Shown here: piece after piece, positions 24,294-32,232 of the stretch
Layout: every line of letters starts with the position of its first letter
How positions within the stretch are numbered: position 1 is the first letter of the stretch
Source: an archaeon
Lineage (GTDB): Archaea > Nanobdellota > Nanobdellia > Woesearchaeales > GW2011-AR9
NCBI GenBank assembly: GCA_018670085.1
Contig: JABHRS010000019.1
Span: 1 to 32,232 of the forward strand
Length of the DNA: 32,232 nucleotides
Direction: 5' to 3'
Translations under genes and position numbers: made by a program
The notes under the pieces: model-generated
Database searches by the model: none
Told to the model about the DNA's origin: nothing
Seen by the model: only the letters and a program-made list of their open reading frames with translations

Positions 24294-24488
24294 ATTGAAA
24301 AATTAAAGAGTATTAAGAGATAAAAGATCCAGTTAGAAAGTAAGATTAAAAATTAAAAAAATGTTTATAAATTTTTAAAAAATTCTGGCACCGCTCTGTG
24401 GAAATAAAGATAGTAGTGATGACAATAATAATAAGAATAATAATAATCGAATAGAGATGAACAATATCTAATTTAACAAATCCATAAA

Positions 24489-24497
24489 CTTTTAAAG
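24489..24497 (+). promoter_or_regulatory. TATA box of pgk
   Basis: CTTTTAAAG, centre 26 nt before ATG 24519, fixes the start at that ATG rather than the upstream TTG. Confidence 0.5.
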
Positions 24498-24518
24498 ATT
24501 AATACCTTGTTTATCCTT

Positions 24519-25772
24519 ATGAAACGATTAATACAATCCGTTCTTGGTATCAAAAAGAACAAAGCAAAAAACTTTCAAAAAAAAAGAGCAACTGTTTCTT
24601 CATTAGACATATTTGCTAAAACAGTATTACTTAGAACAGATTTTAATGTACCAATTAATAATGGAAAAATCAAAAACAATTTCAAAATAAAACAGAGTAT
24701 CCCAACTATCAAAGAGCTGTTAAAACAGAAATGCAAAGTTGTGATCATTAGTCATTTAGGAAGACCAAATGGCAAATTTAACCAAAAGTATTCTTTGGCA
24801 CCAGTTGCAAAAGAGTTAGCAAAATTACTACCAAAAAGAACAATTCATTTTTCTAAACATTGTATTGGTAGTGATGTAAAAGAAATGATTAAAAAAGCCA
24901 AAAAAGGACAAATAATTTTACTTGAAAATTTAAGATTTTACAAAGAAGAAGCTGAACGAGACTTAACTTTTGCGCATTCATTAGCAGACCTTGCAAGCGC
25001 TTATGTATTTGATGCATTTGCAGTTTCTCATCGGCGCCACACTTCAACTACTTTACTCCCAGCTTTCCTTCCAAGTGCAGAGGGACTGTTAGTACAAGAT
25101 GAAGTTGGAACTTTAAACTCAGCAATGCAGGTTAAAAAGGGAAGTGTGTGGGTGATTGGAGGATCAAAATTAGACAAAATAAATATTATTAAATCTGCAC
25201 TTAAACATGCAGAAAAGGTATTTGTAGGTGGTGCTTTAGTTTTCTCATTTCTAAGAGCGAAAGGCATCCATGTTGGTCATTCAAAGATTAGCCGTGAATC
25301 AGTAAAAGCGGCAAAAGAAATACTAAAACAAGAAGATGCAAAAAATTTAATCCTCTCAACTGATGCAGTAGTCAGTAACAGCTTACAAAAAAATGCCAAA
25401 CATGCAACTGTTCCAGTAACTGAGATCCCAAGTGGATCAATCGGTCTTGATATTGGGTTAAAAAGTACTGAGCAATTAATCAAAACAGTAAGTAATGCAA
25501 AACAAGTTATTTGGAATGGCCCACTTGGGTTTATTGAGAATACATCCTACCGTAAATCATCTATTGCCTTAATCAAAGTACTTGCAAAAAGCAATGCTAG
25601 AACAATTGTTGGTGGTGGAGAAACTATTGAGTTAATTATGAAACAAAAAGTTCAGAACAAGATCACTCACCTATCAACTGGTGGTGGTGCAACTTTAGCT
25701 TTTCTGAGTAAGAGATCACTTCCAGCACTTGATGCTCTTGCAAAAAGTGCAAAAAAATTTAATTTAGTATAA
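24519..25772 (+). CDS. pgk: Phosphoglycerate kinase (417 aa)
   Basis: Transfers phosphate between 1,3-bisphosphoglycerate and ADP in glycolysis/gluconeogenesis. Motifs: LLRTDFNVP with catalytic Arg39, SHLGRPNG (about 78-85), ENLRFYKEE, DAFAVSHR, IGGSKLDKI (nucleotide site), WNGPLGFIE, VGGGET and the end motif TGGGATLAFL. The order and near-full length match the family and look closer to bacterial than to euryarchaeal PGK. The first about 34 residues (MKRLIQSVLGIKKNKAKNF and beyond) are a basic extension ahead of the normal start. The leaderless TATA spacing supports including it. Usual GGAK is GGSK and usual GGGD(S/T) is GGGET, both conservative. It is a single-gene unit. Confidence 0.95.
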   Translation: MKRLIQSVLGIKKNKAKNFQKKRATVSSLDIFAKTVLLRTDFNVPINNGKIKNNFKIKQSIPTIKELLKQKCKVVIISHLGRPNGKFNQKYSLAPVAKELAKLLPKRTIHFSKHCIGSDVKEMIKKAKKGQIILLENLRFYKEEAERDLTFAHSLADLASAYVFDAFAVSHRRHTSTTLLPAFLPSAEGLLVQDEVGTLNSAMQVKKGSVWVIGGSKLDKINIIKSALKHAEKVFVGGALVFSFLRAKGIHVGHSKISRESVKAAKEILKQEDAKNLILSTDAVVSNSLQKNAKHATVPVTEIPSGSIGLDIGLKSTEQLIKTVSNAKQVIWNGPLGFIENTSYRKSSIALIKVLAKSNARTIVGGGETIELIMKQKVQNKITHLSTGGGATLAFLSKRSLPALDALAKSAKKFNLV

Positions 25773-25916
25773 CTTAGTTTAAATCAGGAATAGTTTATGA
25801 TCCAGATAAGATCATACAAAATGATCAACTAAATTACAAATTTAATCTACTAAAATTCTACCAAAATAAAAGCTATAAAGTAAAGTTTTAAAACCTCCAA
25901 AAACTTCCTATCAAAA
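25773..25916. promoter_or_regulatory. Gap after pgk with TATA box for the next gene
   Basis: GTTTTAAAAC (25885-25894) is centred about 27 nt before ATG 25917. The rest is AT-rich with no further feature. Confidence 0.45.
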
Positions 25917-26564
25917 ATGCCTGTTGTAAAAGTTCCGAAAGACAGATTGGTTAGTGTTCTTCCAAATGGTTCTGCTAAGATTAAATTCAAAGATATTTTT
26001 AATTTAAAGGCCTTTTACAACGCACTCCATCTATGGTTAGATGAATATGGCTGGCATGCACATTCAATTAAAAGAGATGGATCTTTAAGACCTGATGGTG
26101 ATCATTATGAAATTTATTACCGTGAAAAAATTGGAGAGGGTGGAGTTAAGGAGATGGATATTTTATGGAGAATGTATCGAAGTGCTCCTAATTCCAAATG
26201 GCTTCGTCAACATTTAGACCTCAAATTTAAAGTCCTTGGAACAACTAGTACAGAAGTTATTCGTGATGGTCAAAAATTTAAGGCAAATAAAGGAGAAGTT
26301 GAGATTACTGTTGGTGCCTGGATCGAAAAAACCTATGTACCAGCTTTTGAAAAACATCCGATCCTAAAACATTTTCTACAAATTTTTGATAGCCGTATTT
26401 ATGAGATTCAAGAAAAAGAGAAAGAATTGTATCAAGAAACATATGTGTTATTGAATTTCATTAAGCAGTGGTTCAAACTTAAAAGGTATTTACCTTATGA
26501 AGAAACTAAGTCGTTTTATCCAGGAGAGGCATGGCCTAGTCATCACCGTGAAGAAGGACATTAG
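25917..26564 (+). CDS. Unknown soluble protein (215 aa)
   Basis: I do not recognise a named family. It looks like a conserved cytosolic alpha/beta protein. Residues 18-46 form a strand plus helix (IKFKDIFNLKAFYNALHLWL). Residues about 60-125 are alternating hydrophobic strands (YEIYYREKI, HLDLKFKVLGTT, EVEITVGAWI). A long charged helix follows at about 150-180 (IFDSRIYEIQEKEKELYQET), and the tail is His/Pro-rich. The pattern (an antiparallel sheet with helices) recalls START/SRPBCC-like or dodecin-like folds, but no motif decides. There is no signal peptide. The start matches the leaderless TATA spacing. The gene stands alone between pgk and the convergent HIT gene. Confidence 0.65.
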   Translation: MPVVKVPKDRLVSVLPNGSAKIKFKDIFNLKAFYNALHLWLDEYGWHAHSIKRDGSLRPDGDHYEIYYREKIGEGGVKEMDILWRMYRSAPNSKWLRQHLDLKFKVLGTTSTEVIRDGQKFKANKGEVEITVGAWIEKTYVPAFEKHPILKHFLQIFDSRIYEIQEKEKELYQETYVLLNFIKQWFKLKRYLPYEETKSFYPGEAWPSHHREEGH

Positions 26565-26638
26565 TCTAACTAGAATAGGTTAAAACCTTGATTAAAAAAT
26601 AAAAAAAACATAATTAATAGATTAAATTTTTAAAAAAA

Positions 26639-27019
26639 TCATTTCTTTTTCATTTCTTCTTTCAATATTTTCGCCAAAGAAAAATCTTCAAGCAGTTTAG
26701 GTTTCTGATTCAATAAAGCAAATCCCATCAATTTACGCCTTGGCACCAAATGCCAATGCACATGTTTTGCTTCATCCATGTAAATCAGATAAACCTTCTC
26801 AACACCAAGAACAGATCGCATAGCATCTCTAGTGTCTTCAACTACAGTCATTAAGTGCAAATAATCTTTTCTTGAGAGCGAATGAATGTCACTAACTTGT
26901 TTTTTCCAAACAACCACGCTGTGCCCTTTAGCTTTAGGGTAACTTGCAAGGCAAGCATAGACCTTAGTATCAGAATAGAATATTGATCCTTTAGCAGGTT
27001 TTGGTAGTAGGTCTTTCAT
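26639..27019 (-). CDS. HIT-family nucleotide hydrolase/transferase (126 aa)
   Basis: Histidine-triad protein. These act on nucleotide phosphate bonds (phosphoramidates, dinucleoside polyphosphates) through a His nucleophile. The triad HVHWH (His86, His88, His90) is present, followed by LVPR. Upstream features fit the fold: ACLASYPKAKGHSVVVWKK (strand and loop, as in PxxxGHxLVxPK) and the helix SRKDYLHLMTVV. Length is normal for the family. Start ATG 27019 is chosen over TTG 27031 because the TATA box (ATTAATAAA, about 27042-27050) is 27 nt away. Substrate unknown. It is convergent with the gene at 25917, with A/T runs at 26590-26638 serving as terminators for both. Confidence 0.88.
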   Translation of the reverse strand: MKDLLPKPAKGSIFYSDTKVYACLASYPKAKGHSVVVWKKQVSDIHSLSRKDYLHLMTVVEDTRDAMRSVLGVEKVYLIYMDEAKHVHWHLVPRRKLMGFALLNQKPKLLEDFSLAKILKEEMKKK

Positions 27020-27086
27020 TATTAATAACAAGAAATGCAGGTTTATTAATGAGTGTAACTACTAGTAAAGAGTACTACTTCCACCA

Positions 27087-27096
27087 AGTTTAAATA
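27087..27096 (+). promoter_or_regulatory. TATA box of the 197-aa gene
   Basis: AGTTTAAATA. Start is predicted near 27118, leaving a leader of about 34 nt with SD GGCGGAG (27139-27145). Confidence 0.45.
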
Positions 27097-27151
27097 AGGT
27101 TGTCTTAATAAAGACAGATAACTAAGTTTGGGCTGGATGGCGGAGATAAAA

Positions 27152-27745
27152 ATGCAAACACTAAGAGAATTATGGGATTATACTCAAGCAACTATTGGCC
27201 AAGAACTTTCAGGTCCAAAACATTGGACAAAGTCATTGTATAAGAACGACAATCAGCAAGCACAAACTAGAAATGGATGTATCAATATAGGAACAATTCA
27301 ACCTAGTGGAGGAACAGGCCGAGGTACAGACTCAATAGCTTTATTTACAACATCAGAGAGGGTAACTTCTGCTTATCCAGGACATGCATTTCAATTAGAA
27401 TCAGGTGTTTTGTACAGCCCACAGGCACACATGGGTACAGGTAGCGGGTCAAAAAAATTACCAAATAATATAGACAGTATTGAAAGACTAAGAGAACATG
27501 CCAAATCAGTTTCCCGTCCTTGGGAAAGACTATATGTTAGCATCACCACAAAAAACATAACAAAAGGTACAAAAGAAGACTACCCACTTGTTTCAGTAAT
27601 CGATGCACCTTTTTATGGACCAATGATTTTTGGAAGAAATTATTTCAAAGGCTTCAATGATATGTTAGGAGACATTGGTTTTGATCAAAAAGAAAGCTTT
27701 GAACATAATGTAGCTAAATTATTAGAGTTCTATAAATCGGCTTAA
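27152..27745 (+). CDS. Unknown protein (197 aa)
   Basis: I do not recognise it. Start ATG 27152 is chosen because GGAG (27142-27145) sits 6 nt before it; ATG 27137 in the same frame is the alternative. The sequence is polar, with Gly/Ser/Thr-rich parts (IQPSGGTGRGTDSIALFTT, MGTGSGSKK) and a mixed alpha/beta end (RLYVSITTKNI, YPLVSVIDAPFYGPMIFGR). It has no signal peptide, membrane segment or clear catalytic motif. Composition is that of a soluble globular protein. It lies between the divergent HIT gene and the YchF-type gene and has its own promoter. Function unknown. Confidence 0.6.
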   Translation: MQTLRELWDYTQATIGQELSGPKHWTKSLYKNDNQQAQTRNGCINIGTIQPSGGTGRGTDSIALFTTSERVTSAYPGHAFQLESGVLYSPQAHMGTGSGSKKLPNNIDSIERLREHAKSVSRPWERLYVSITTKNITKGTKEDYPLVSVIDAPFYGPMIFGRNYFKGFNDMLGDIGFDQKESFEHNVAKLLEFYKSA

Positions 27746-27883
27746 TTTTTATTTTTCTTATTTTATTTTCATTTTATTCATGATTATTTATCACACTTCT
27801 CCATCCAATTTTACCTAACATAAACATATTCTTTCTCTTAACACCCACAACATTAATAAAACAACAGAATCCCAAAAATCAAC

Positions 27884-29086
27884 ATGTTACTTGGAATTGT
27901 TGGAAAACCAAATGTTGGAAAAAGTACTTTCTTTAAAGCAATCACCCTAGCTGATGTTGAGATCGCAAATTATCCATTCGCAACTATCAAACCAAACAGT
28001 GGTGTAGCATACGTTAAAATCAAAGATGTGGCGCAGGAACTTGGAAAAGCTGCTAACCCACGAGAAGGTTATGTTCAAGGACCATTCAGGTTTGTTCCAA
28101 TTCAAGTAATCGACGTTGCTGGATTAGTTCCTGGAGCAAGCGAAGGAAAAGGAATGGGTAACCAATTCTTAGACGATTTAAGACAAGCTGATGCCTTAAT
28201 TCATGTAATTGACATCTCAGGATCAACAAATGAAAAAGGTGAATCAGTAGAACCTGGCAGCTATGATCCAAAAGAAGACATCAAATTTCTAGCAGAAGAG
28301 CTTGACTTATGGTATTTAGGTATTTTAGATAAAGGATGGAGCAGATTCGCAAGGCAAGTACAGCAAGAAAAAGCCAAAATTGAAGTTGCACTTGCAAAAC
28401 AATTAAGTGGACTTAAAGTAAATGAAGAGCATATTGAGCAGGCTATCAAAAATACTGGTATCGATGCTGAGAAACCACAAGATTGGACACCAGAACAGCT
28501 TCGAATGTTAGCAACTGACCTTAGAAAACAAACAAAACCAATGATTATTGCAGCTAACAAATTTGACACAGTTAGTGGACGAGAAAATTATACAAAAATC
28601 AAAGCAGAATTTCCAAATATCCCACTAATTCCAGTAAGTGCAGAATCTGAACTTGCACTTCGAGAAGCTTCAAAGGCATCCTTGATTGACTATATCCCAC
28701 AAGAGAAGTCTTTTAATATTCTAAAAGCCGAAAAGCTAACAGATCGGCAACTAGCTGCTCTGCAATTTATCAAAGAGAAGGTGATGGGAGAGAGTGATTT
28801 TGGTACTGGTGTACAAGAAGTCCTTAATTTAGCTATTTTTTCTTTACTAAAAATGATTGCAGTGCATCCAGGTGGTGCGAGTAAACTTGAAGACAAAGAT
28901 GGAAATACTCTTCCTGATTGTTTTTTAATGAAAGATGGCACAACAGCGCTCGAATTTGCATACAAATTGCATACAGATTTGGGTAAAAATTTCATCAGAG
29001 CAATAGATGTAAAAAGCAAAAAAACTGTTGGTAAAGACCATTTACTTAAACACCTTGATATAATTGAAATAGTTGCTGGCAGATAA
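27884..29086 (+). CDS. ychF: YchF/OLA1-family GTPase with TGS domain (400 aa)
   Basis: Ribosome-associated P-loop NTPase of the Obg superfamily (COG0012 type). P-loop GKPNVGKS (7-14), switch region YPFATIKPN (30-38), G3 DVAGLVPGA (77-85) and a helical insert about 125-215. G4 is NKFD (225-228), and the C-terminal TGS domain is about 315-400 (TALEFAYKLHTDLGKNFIRA; GKDHLLKHLDIIEI). Most YchF/OLA1 proteins have a non-canonical NxxE at G4 and prefer ATP; the standard NKxD here predicts GTP. Length fits the archaeal branch. A TATA box (27851-27860) lies 27 nt before the ATG, so it is leaderless. The downstream coiled-coil gene starts 54 nt later. Confidence 0.94.
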   Translation: MLLGIVGKPNVGKSTFFKAITLADVEIANYPFATIKPNSGVAYVKIKDVAQELGKAANPREGYVQGPFRFVPIQVIDVAGLVPGASEGKGMGNQFLDDLRQADALIHVIDISGSTNEKGESVEPGSYDPKEDIKFLAEELDLWYLGILDKGWSRFARQVQQEKAKIEVALAKQLSGLKVNEEHIEQAIKNTGIDAEKPQDWTPEQLRMLATDLRKQTKPMIIAANKFDTVSGRENYTKIKAEFPNIPLIPVSAESELALREASKASLIDYIPQEKSFNILKAEKLTDRQLAALQFIKEKVMGESDFGTGVQEVLNLAIFSLLKMIAVHPGGASKLEDKDGNTLPDCFLMKDGTTALEFAYKLHTDLGKNFIRAIDVKSKKTVGKDHLLKHLDIIEIVAGR

Positions 29087-29140
29087 ATTACAAAAACCTT
29101 TTACAAGATTAAAAGGCAATTAGTATATAGAGCTGGTATT

Positions 29141-30532
29141 ATGACACAATTTAAAAAAATCATTCAAAGAATCGTTCTATTCTTTACTTCAAATGAAAAT
29201 CAAAGACTCAGAGCAAAAGAACTTCAAGCCTGGACTGAGTTACAAATCGCTTCACAAATGATTGAAGAAAACTTCTCAAAAGAGCAGAAGAAAATTTCAG
29301 AACTAGTTATTCACCATACCAGACAGATTAACCACATTATTTTTTCTATTGAAGATTTAATTGAAAACAATGACAATATTGAGAATGTTCCAGAAAAGAA
29401 ATCTGTTGAGATGATTTCCAAAGAATCGCTTCCAGAAGAACCAGTCAAACAATACCAAGAGTTAAAATTAGTTTTAAGAGAGATCAAAACCTCAACACAA
29501 TTTCTAAAAGAGTTATTTGTTGAATATTCACCTGGGTCAAGGAAACGCACTATTCCAAGCAAGATTAAAGACATTGAAATGTCACTTCATTCTTTGGCAA
29601 AAAATTCACATTTACTCAAAAAGATACATAAGGTTAGTTTACAACAATATCAAGAAAAATCACCTTGGCAAGATCACAGCATTAGTTTATTAGAAGAGTT
29701 ATACAGAATTGAAACAACTTTAAACAGTATGAAAAACATTTTGTTACAATCAAGACAAGGCCGCTATGGTCCTCTTTTAGATACAGCTCAAATTCTTTAT
29801 GATATGACAACCCAGCGTGAAGAAGTCCAACTAGAAATGAACAAATCAACTAGTAGAACCAACGCCACAATTAATCAAAGAAAAGATATTGAAAGTGAGT
29901 TACAAACAATTGAACTTTCACCAAAATTCAAAGAAGTAGGTGATTTACAATCTCAAGAACAAGAACTAAATGATCAACTAGAAAAAATTGAAGATACACT
30001 TTATATTTTGTTTGCAAGGTTGAAAGATTCATTAAGTGATTTAGCAGATCTGAACTCAGACTACGAATTATTAGAAATAATAAAAGAGATTGAATCACTT
30101 CAAGAAGACCCTTTGCAATACTTTAATCCAGAATTACAAGACCGTTTGCTCCCTTTACTTAATTGGGTACTCGCAAAAATTGCAAGTGAAGAATTAGAAA
30201 TTCCAATTGATGATGAAAATCCGTTTAATCAACTGCATCATGAGATCATCAGCTCAAAAATGAAAATTTTAGAAGAAAAATATATGTTAATCCAAGAACA
30301 AAAAAAGACCCTTCCTCGTCGTAAAATGATGCATCCAATGTATGCCAACACTCAAAATCTTCGATATAAACGTGACCATTATCTGTCTCAAGAAACTAAG
30401 TTAGCATCTGAACAACAAATTCTAAAAGAGAAGTTAGGTATGGTTACAAGTAAAGCAATGCAGTATAAAAATCATTTTGAAGAGCTTGCGAAAGAACATT
30501 TTGGTAAGGATGTAGAAGTTGAGCTACGTTGA
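29141..30532 (+). CDS. Long coiled-coil protein of unknown function (463 aa)
   Basis: No family recognised. After a short amphipathic start (MTQFKKIIQRIVLFF) almost the whole chain is charged, Gln/Glu/Lys-rich helix with heptad-like leucine spacing: about 20-110, 150-200 and 225-320, then again about 330-450. Pro-rich breaks fall near residue 135 (SPGSRKRTIPS) and 385 (RRKMMHPMYANT). There is no Walker motif, so it is not an SMC/Rad50 ATPase. The hydrophobic N terminus could attach it to the membrane. Spacing of 54 nt after ychF allows co-transcription, though a weak TATA-like element (29108-29115) also sits at the right distance. A structural or scaffold role is inferred from coiled coils only. 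Confidence 0.65.
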   Translation: MTQFKKIIQRIVLFFTSNENQRLRAKELQAWTELQIASQMIEENFSKEQKKISELVIHHTRQINHIIFSIEDLIENNDNIENVPEKKSVEMISKESLPEEPVKQYQELKLVLREIKTSTQFLKELFVEYSPGSRKRTIPSKIKDIEMSLHSLAKNSHLLKKIHKVSLQQYQEKSPWQDHSISLLEELYRIETTLNSMKNILLQSRQGRYGPLLDTAQILYDMTTQREEVQLEMNKSTSRTNATINQRKDIESELQTIELSPKFKEVGDLQSQEQELNDQLEKIEDTLYILFARLKDSLSDLADLNSDYELLEIIKEIESLQEDPLQYFNPELQDRLLPLLNWVLAKIASEELEIPIDDENPFNQLHHEIISSKMKILEEKYMLIQEQKKTLPRRKMMHPMYANTQNLRYKRDHYLSQETKLASEQQILKEKLGMVTSKAMQYKNHFEELAKEHFGKDVEVELR

Positions 30533-30583
30533 GAGTTAGATAAAAGTTATAAAAAAAAGTAAATAAAAATTAAAAAATAAATT

Positions 30584-31774
30584 CTAATAATAACGACCAT
30601 ATTGCCTTCTTTTCCTAGAATTTCTCATAAGATTAAATAAAAGCAATCCACCCAGACCAGAAAAACCATAGGTTAAATATTTCCACATCTGTAATTCCCC
30701 ATAAGCACTATCCTCTTCTTTGATTATCCCTGAGTCCATATAAGTCTCCAAAATGCTAGCAGCATTTTCACAAAGTGATGTTCCAGAAGAAACAACCAAT
30801 GATTCAGTTGTATAACTTTTAGTGTTATCAGTTTGCAGCATTAACAAAGTACCTGCAGTTTCAAATTTTCCTTCTGCCTTCCCACGTAACGCGGACAATC
30901 TTCTTTTATCAGACTCACTCACAGTATCTAAACGATATAACCTATCTTCGCCAAGTGATTCATTCAAAATCCCACCCATCTTTGCAATAGTTACTCTCGC
31001 AATTTGTGGATGAGAAAATGTTTCAGGAATTGTGATCTCAGTATCATCAAGCTTAAACTTTATTTTATCAGTATGGATCAAATCTATTGTCACCGAGGTA
31101 TCTAACTCAGGGATTGTCCTTTTTAAAGTATAAGCAGAAGGACCAACCTGATGACTTTCTCGATACTCCTGAGCAATTGGTTGATACACAGCATCTTGTT
31201 CCACCCACCTATAACCAGTAACTGCAGCAACACTAAAAGATCCCACAAGCCCAATTGTGATTAAATTATTTCGAATACCTTCTCCTAGTTTTCCACCAAA
31301 CGCAGAAACAGAGTCCACAGCTTCTGAAATAGATTGAACAGTATAAGCAAAAACTTCTGTTGCAGCACGAAGTTTAACTCCTTCCTGATCACGCATTTTT
31401 TTGATTCGTTCATATCGCAATTTTTTTCGCAAATCACGAAAAGTAAACATACTAGCTGGGTTCACTCCACAATCAACTAAATACTGAACATGTTCACTAG
31501 GATTTTCATCTGGTCTACTATCAATTTCTGCTTGTGCAATCTGAGTTTGTTTTTCTAAATGACTTAACCTACTAGAAGCAAAATCTTCTAAAAACACATC
31601 TCCTATTCGGTGCATGGCAACATAACTTGCTTCATCAAGTCCACCGATTCCCCATTTGGAAACATGACTAAGAATTTGGTTATCTTGCAATAGCTTAACT
31701 TTGTAGCCATCATAAAGGCTAATAGCGAAAAGCTCATCCATGTCCATATATTCAAAAGATCTTTCTTGACTCAT
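30584..31774 (-). CDS. Membrane protein of unknown function (396 aa)
   Basis: Start ATG 31774 (MSQERSFEYMDMDE) is chosen because SD GGAG (31783-31786) lies 8 nt upstream; the frame stays open further upstream without another good start. Residues 1-165 are cytoplasmic-looking and charged. A hydrophobic segment follows at about 182-200 (LITIGLVGSFSVAAVTGYRW), then a soluble mixed alpha/beta domain (about 205-355: VTIDLIHTDKIKFKLDD, ITIPETF). A second membrane helix (about 362-384, YGFSGLGGLLLFNLM) and a basic tail (RNSRKRRQYGRYY) complete it. The middle domain would be on the outside. No family recognised. It follows the partial Gly-rich membrane gene by 38 nt, so the two probably form one operon. 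Confidence 0.65.
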   Translation of the reverse strand: MSQERSFEYMDMDELFAISLYDGYKVKLLQDNQILSHVSKWGIGGLDEASYVAMHRIGDVFLEDFASSRLSHLEKQTQIAQAEIDSRPDENPSEHVQYLVDCGVNPASMFTFRDLRKKLRYERIKKMRDQEGVKLRAATEVFAYTVQSISEAVDSVSAFGGKLGEGIRNNLITIGLVGSFSVAAVTGYRWVEQDAVYQPIAQEYRESHQVGPSAYTLKRTIPELDTSVTIDLIHTDKIKFKLDDTEITIPETFSHPQIARVTIAKMGGILNESLGEDRLYRLDTVSESDKRRLSALRGKAEGKFETAGTLLMLQTDNTKSYTTESLVVSSGTSLCENAASILETYMDSGIIKEEDSAYGELQMWKYLTYGFSGLGGLLLFNLMRNSRKRRQYGRYY

Positions 31775-31812
31775 TGTATTTTCTCCGTAAAAATAATCAT
31801 TGTTTTTTCCAT

Positions 31813-32232
31813 TTAATTCATCACAGATCCAAGCAGATACCCAACACCATAACCGACTACTGTTTGACATCCACCTTTAACTGCGCCATATCCTGATGCA
31901 ACGCCTCCGAAAATTCCTGCAGTCAGAATTGATCCGCCAATCGCGCCACCAGTCCCTCTAGCTGCAACTTCTAAATTACTTGATTTGTAGTTTGAAGATT
32001 CAAGACCTGCTACTCCACCCAAAAGACCTCCAACAGCTAATCCTGGAACTCCAAAAAGTAATCCTGCAAATGCTCCGCGCACAATTGCTGGGCCATAAGT
32101 TAAAGCAAATTCTAAATTTTCTTGAGGTAAAGGTGTTCCCTGTGCATCATAAAATCCATGAATTGCTCCTGCTCCAAGTGATGCATAACCCAATACAGAT
32201 TTTAATGCATTAATCTTTGGAAATAAACTTCC
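31813..32232 (-). CDS. Gly/Ala-rich membrane protein, N terminus outside the window (partial)
   Basis: The frame is open to the window edge, so the true start may lie beyond it; a TTG at 32193 is a poor candidate. The visible part has two or three hydrophobic Gly/Ala-rich helices (GAFAGLLFGVPGLAVGGLLG, GGSILTAGIFGGVASGYGAV, VVGYGVGYLLGSV) linked by a short polar loop. This resembles glycine-zipper membrane proteins, which pack closely or form pores and stress-related assemblies. No specific family is clear. It is upstream in the same probable operon as the 396-aa membrane protein. Confidence 0.5.
   Translation of the reverse strand, partial: GSLFPKINALKSVLGYASLGAGAIHGFYDAQGTPLPQENLEFALTYGPAIVRGAFAGLLFGVPGLAVGGLLGGVAGLESSNYKSSNLEVAARGTGGAIGGSILTAGIFGGVASGYGAVKGGCQTVVGYGVGYLLGSVMN

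Noticed and set aside
24398..24454. 18-codon Ile-rich frame between mre11 and pgk
   Set aside because: It is an AAT triplet tract read out of frame; a TATA-like element exists nearby but nothing else supports a gene.
29141..30532. Coiled-coil protein as Rad50/SMC partner of Mre11
   Set aside because: No Walker A, Walker B or signature motif; it is only a coiled coil and is 5 kb from mre11.

Overview
The window looks like a chromosome segment of an archaeon, most likely a DPANN lineage of the Woesearchaeota/Pacearchaeota type. The evidence is an archaeal-type 16S rRNA 5' end, an archaeal threonyl-tRNA synthetase N-terminal domain, a Dph2-like diphthamide protein, an eL41-like ribosomal protein, a tRNA intron with bulge-helix-bulge geometry, and TATA boxes about 27 nt ahead of start codons. 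The DNA is AT-rich and many proteins are unrecognised. The lineage is inferred; no database search was possible.

Layout. 1-418: 5' part of 16S rRNA (minus), with a structured leader and promoter. 881-3220: a tiny eL41-like gene and three unrecognised genes. 3397-7728: a two-gene unit (minus) of SppA-type peptidase and a large membrane-anchored subtilisin-like protease. 7884-8706: a LAGLIDADG homing endonuclease convergent with, and overlapping by 3 nt, an initiator tRNA-Met gene that carries a 31-nt intron in its T arm. 8864-18205: about 9.3 kb on the minus strand encoding five exported proteins. Three are paralogues with a signal peptide, beta-helix, Ca-binding repeats and a C-terminal dockerin. 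The fourth is membrane-anchored with a cohesin-like domain. The fifth is a TSP1-like membrane protein overlapping it by 4 nt. 18331-18413: tRNA-Ser(GCU). 18556-22819: ThrRS, a possible 29-residue peptide gene, a histone-H1-like basic protein and a short Dph2. 22932-30532: mostly plus-strand housekeeping genes (Mre11-like, PGK, YchF-type GTPase) with a HIT protein on the minus strand and several unknowns. 30584-32232: two membrane-associated unknowns on the minus strand.

How the parts may work together. The strongest candidate system is the surface cluster at 8864-18205. A membrane-anchored cohesin-like scaffold would dock three secreted beta-helix proteins through nearly identical dockerin second loops, a cellulosome-like logic in a small archaeon. 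The neighbouring anchored subtilase and SppA could process or turn over exported proteins, which is inference.

Other points of interest are the T-arm intron of the initiator tRNA with its adjacent homing endonuclease, a ThrRS that joins an archaeal editing domain to a degenerate bacterial-type N2 domain, and a Dph2 lacking domain 1 and one cluster cysteine. The 16S leader also contains a 12-nt perfect complement of the usual 16S 3' tail. Expression looks regular: first genes are mostly leaderless, while operon-internal genes use Shine-Dalgarno sites.
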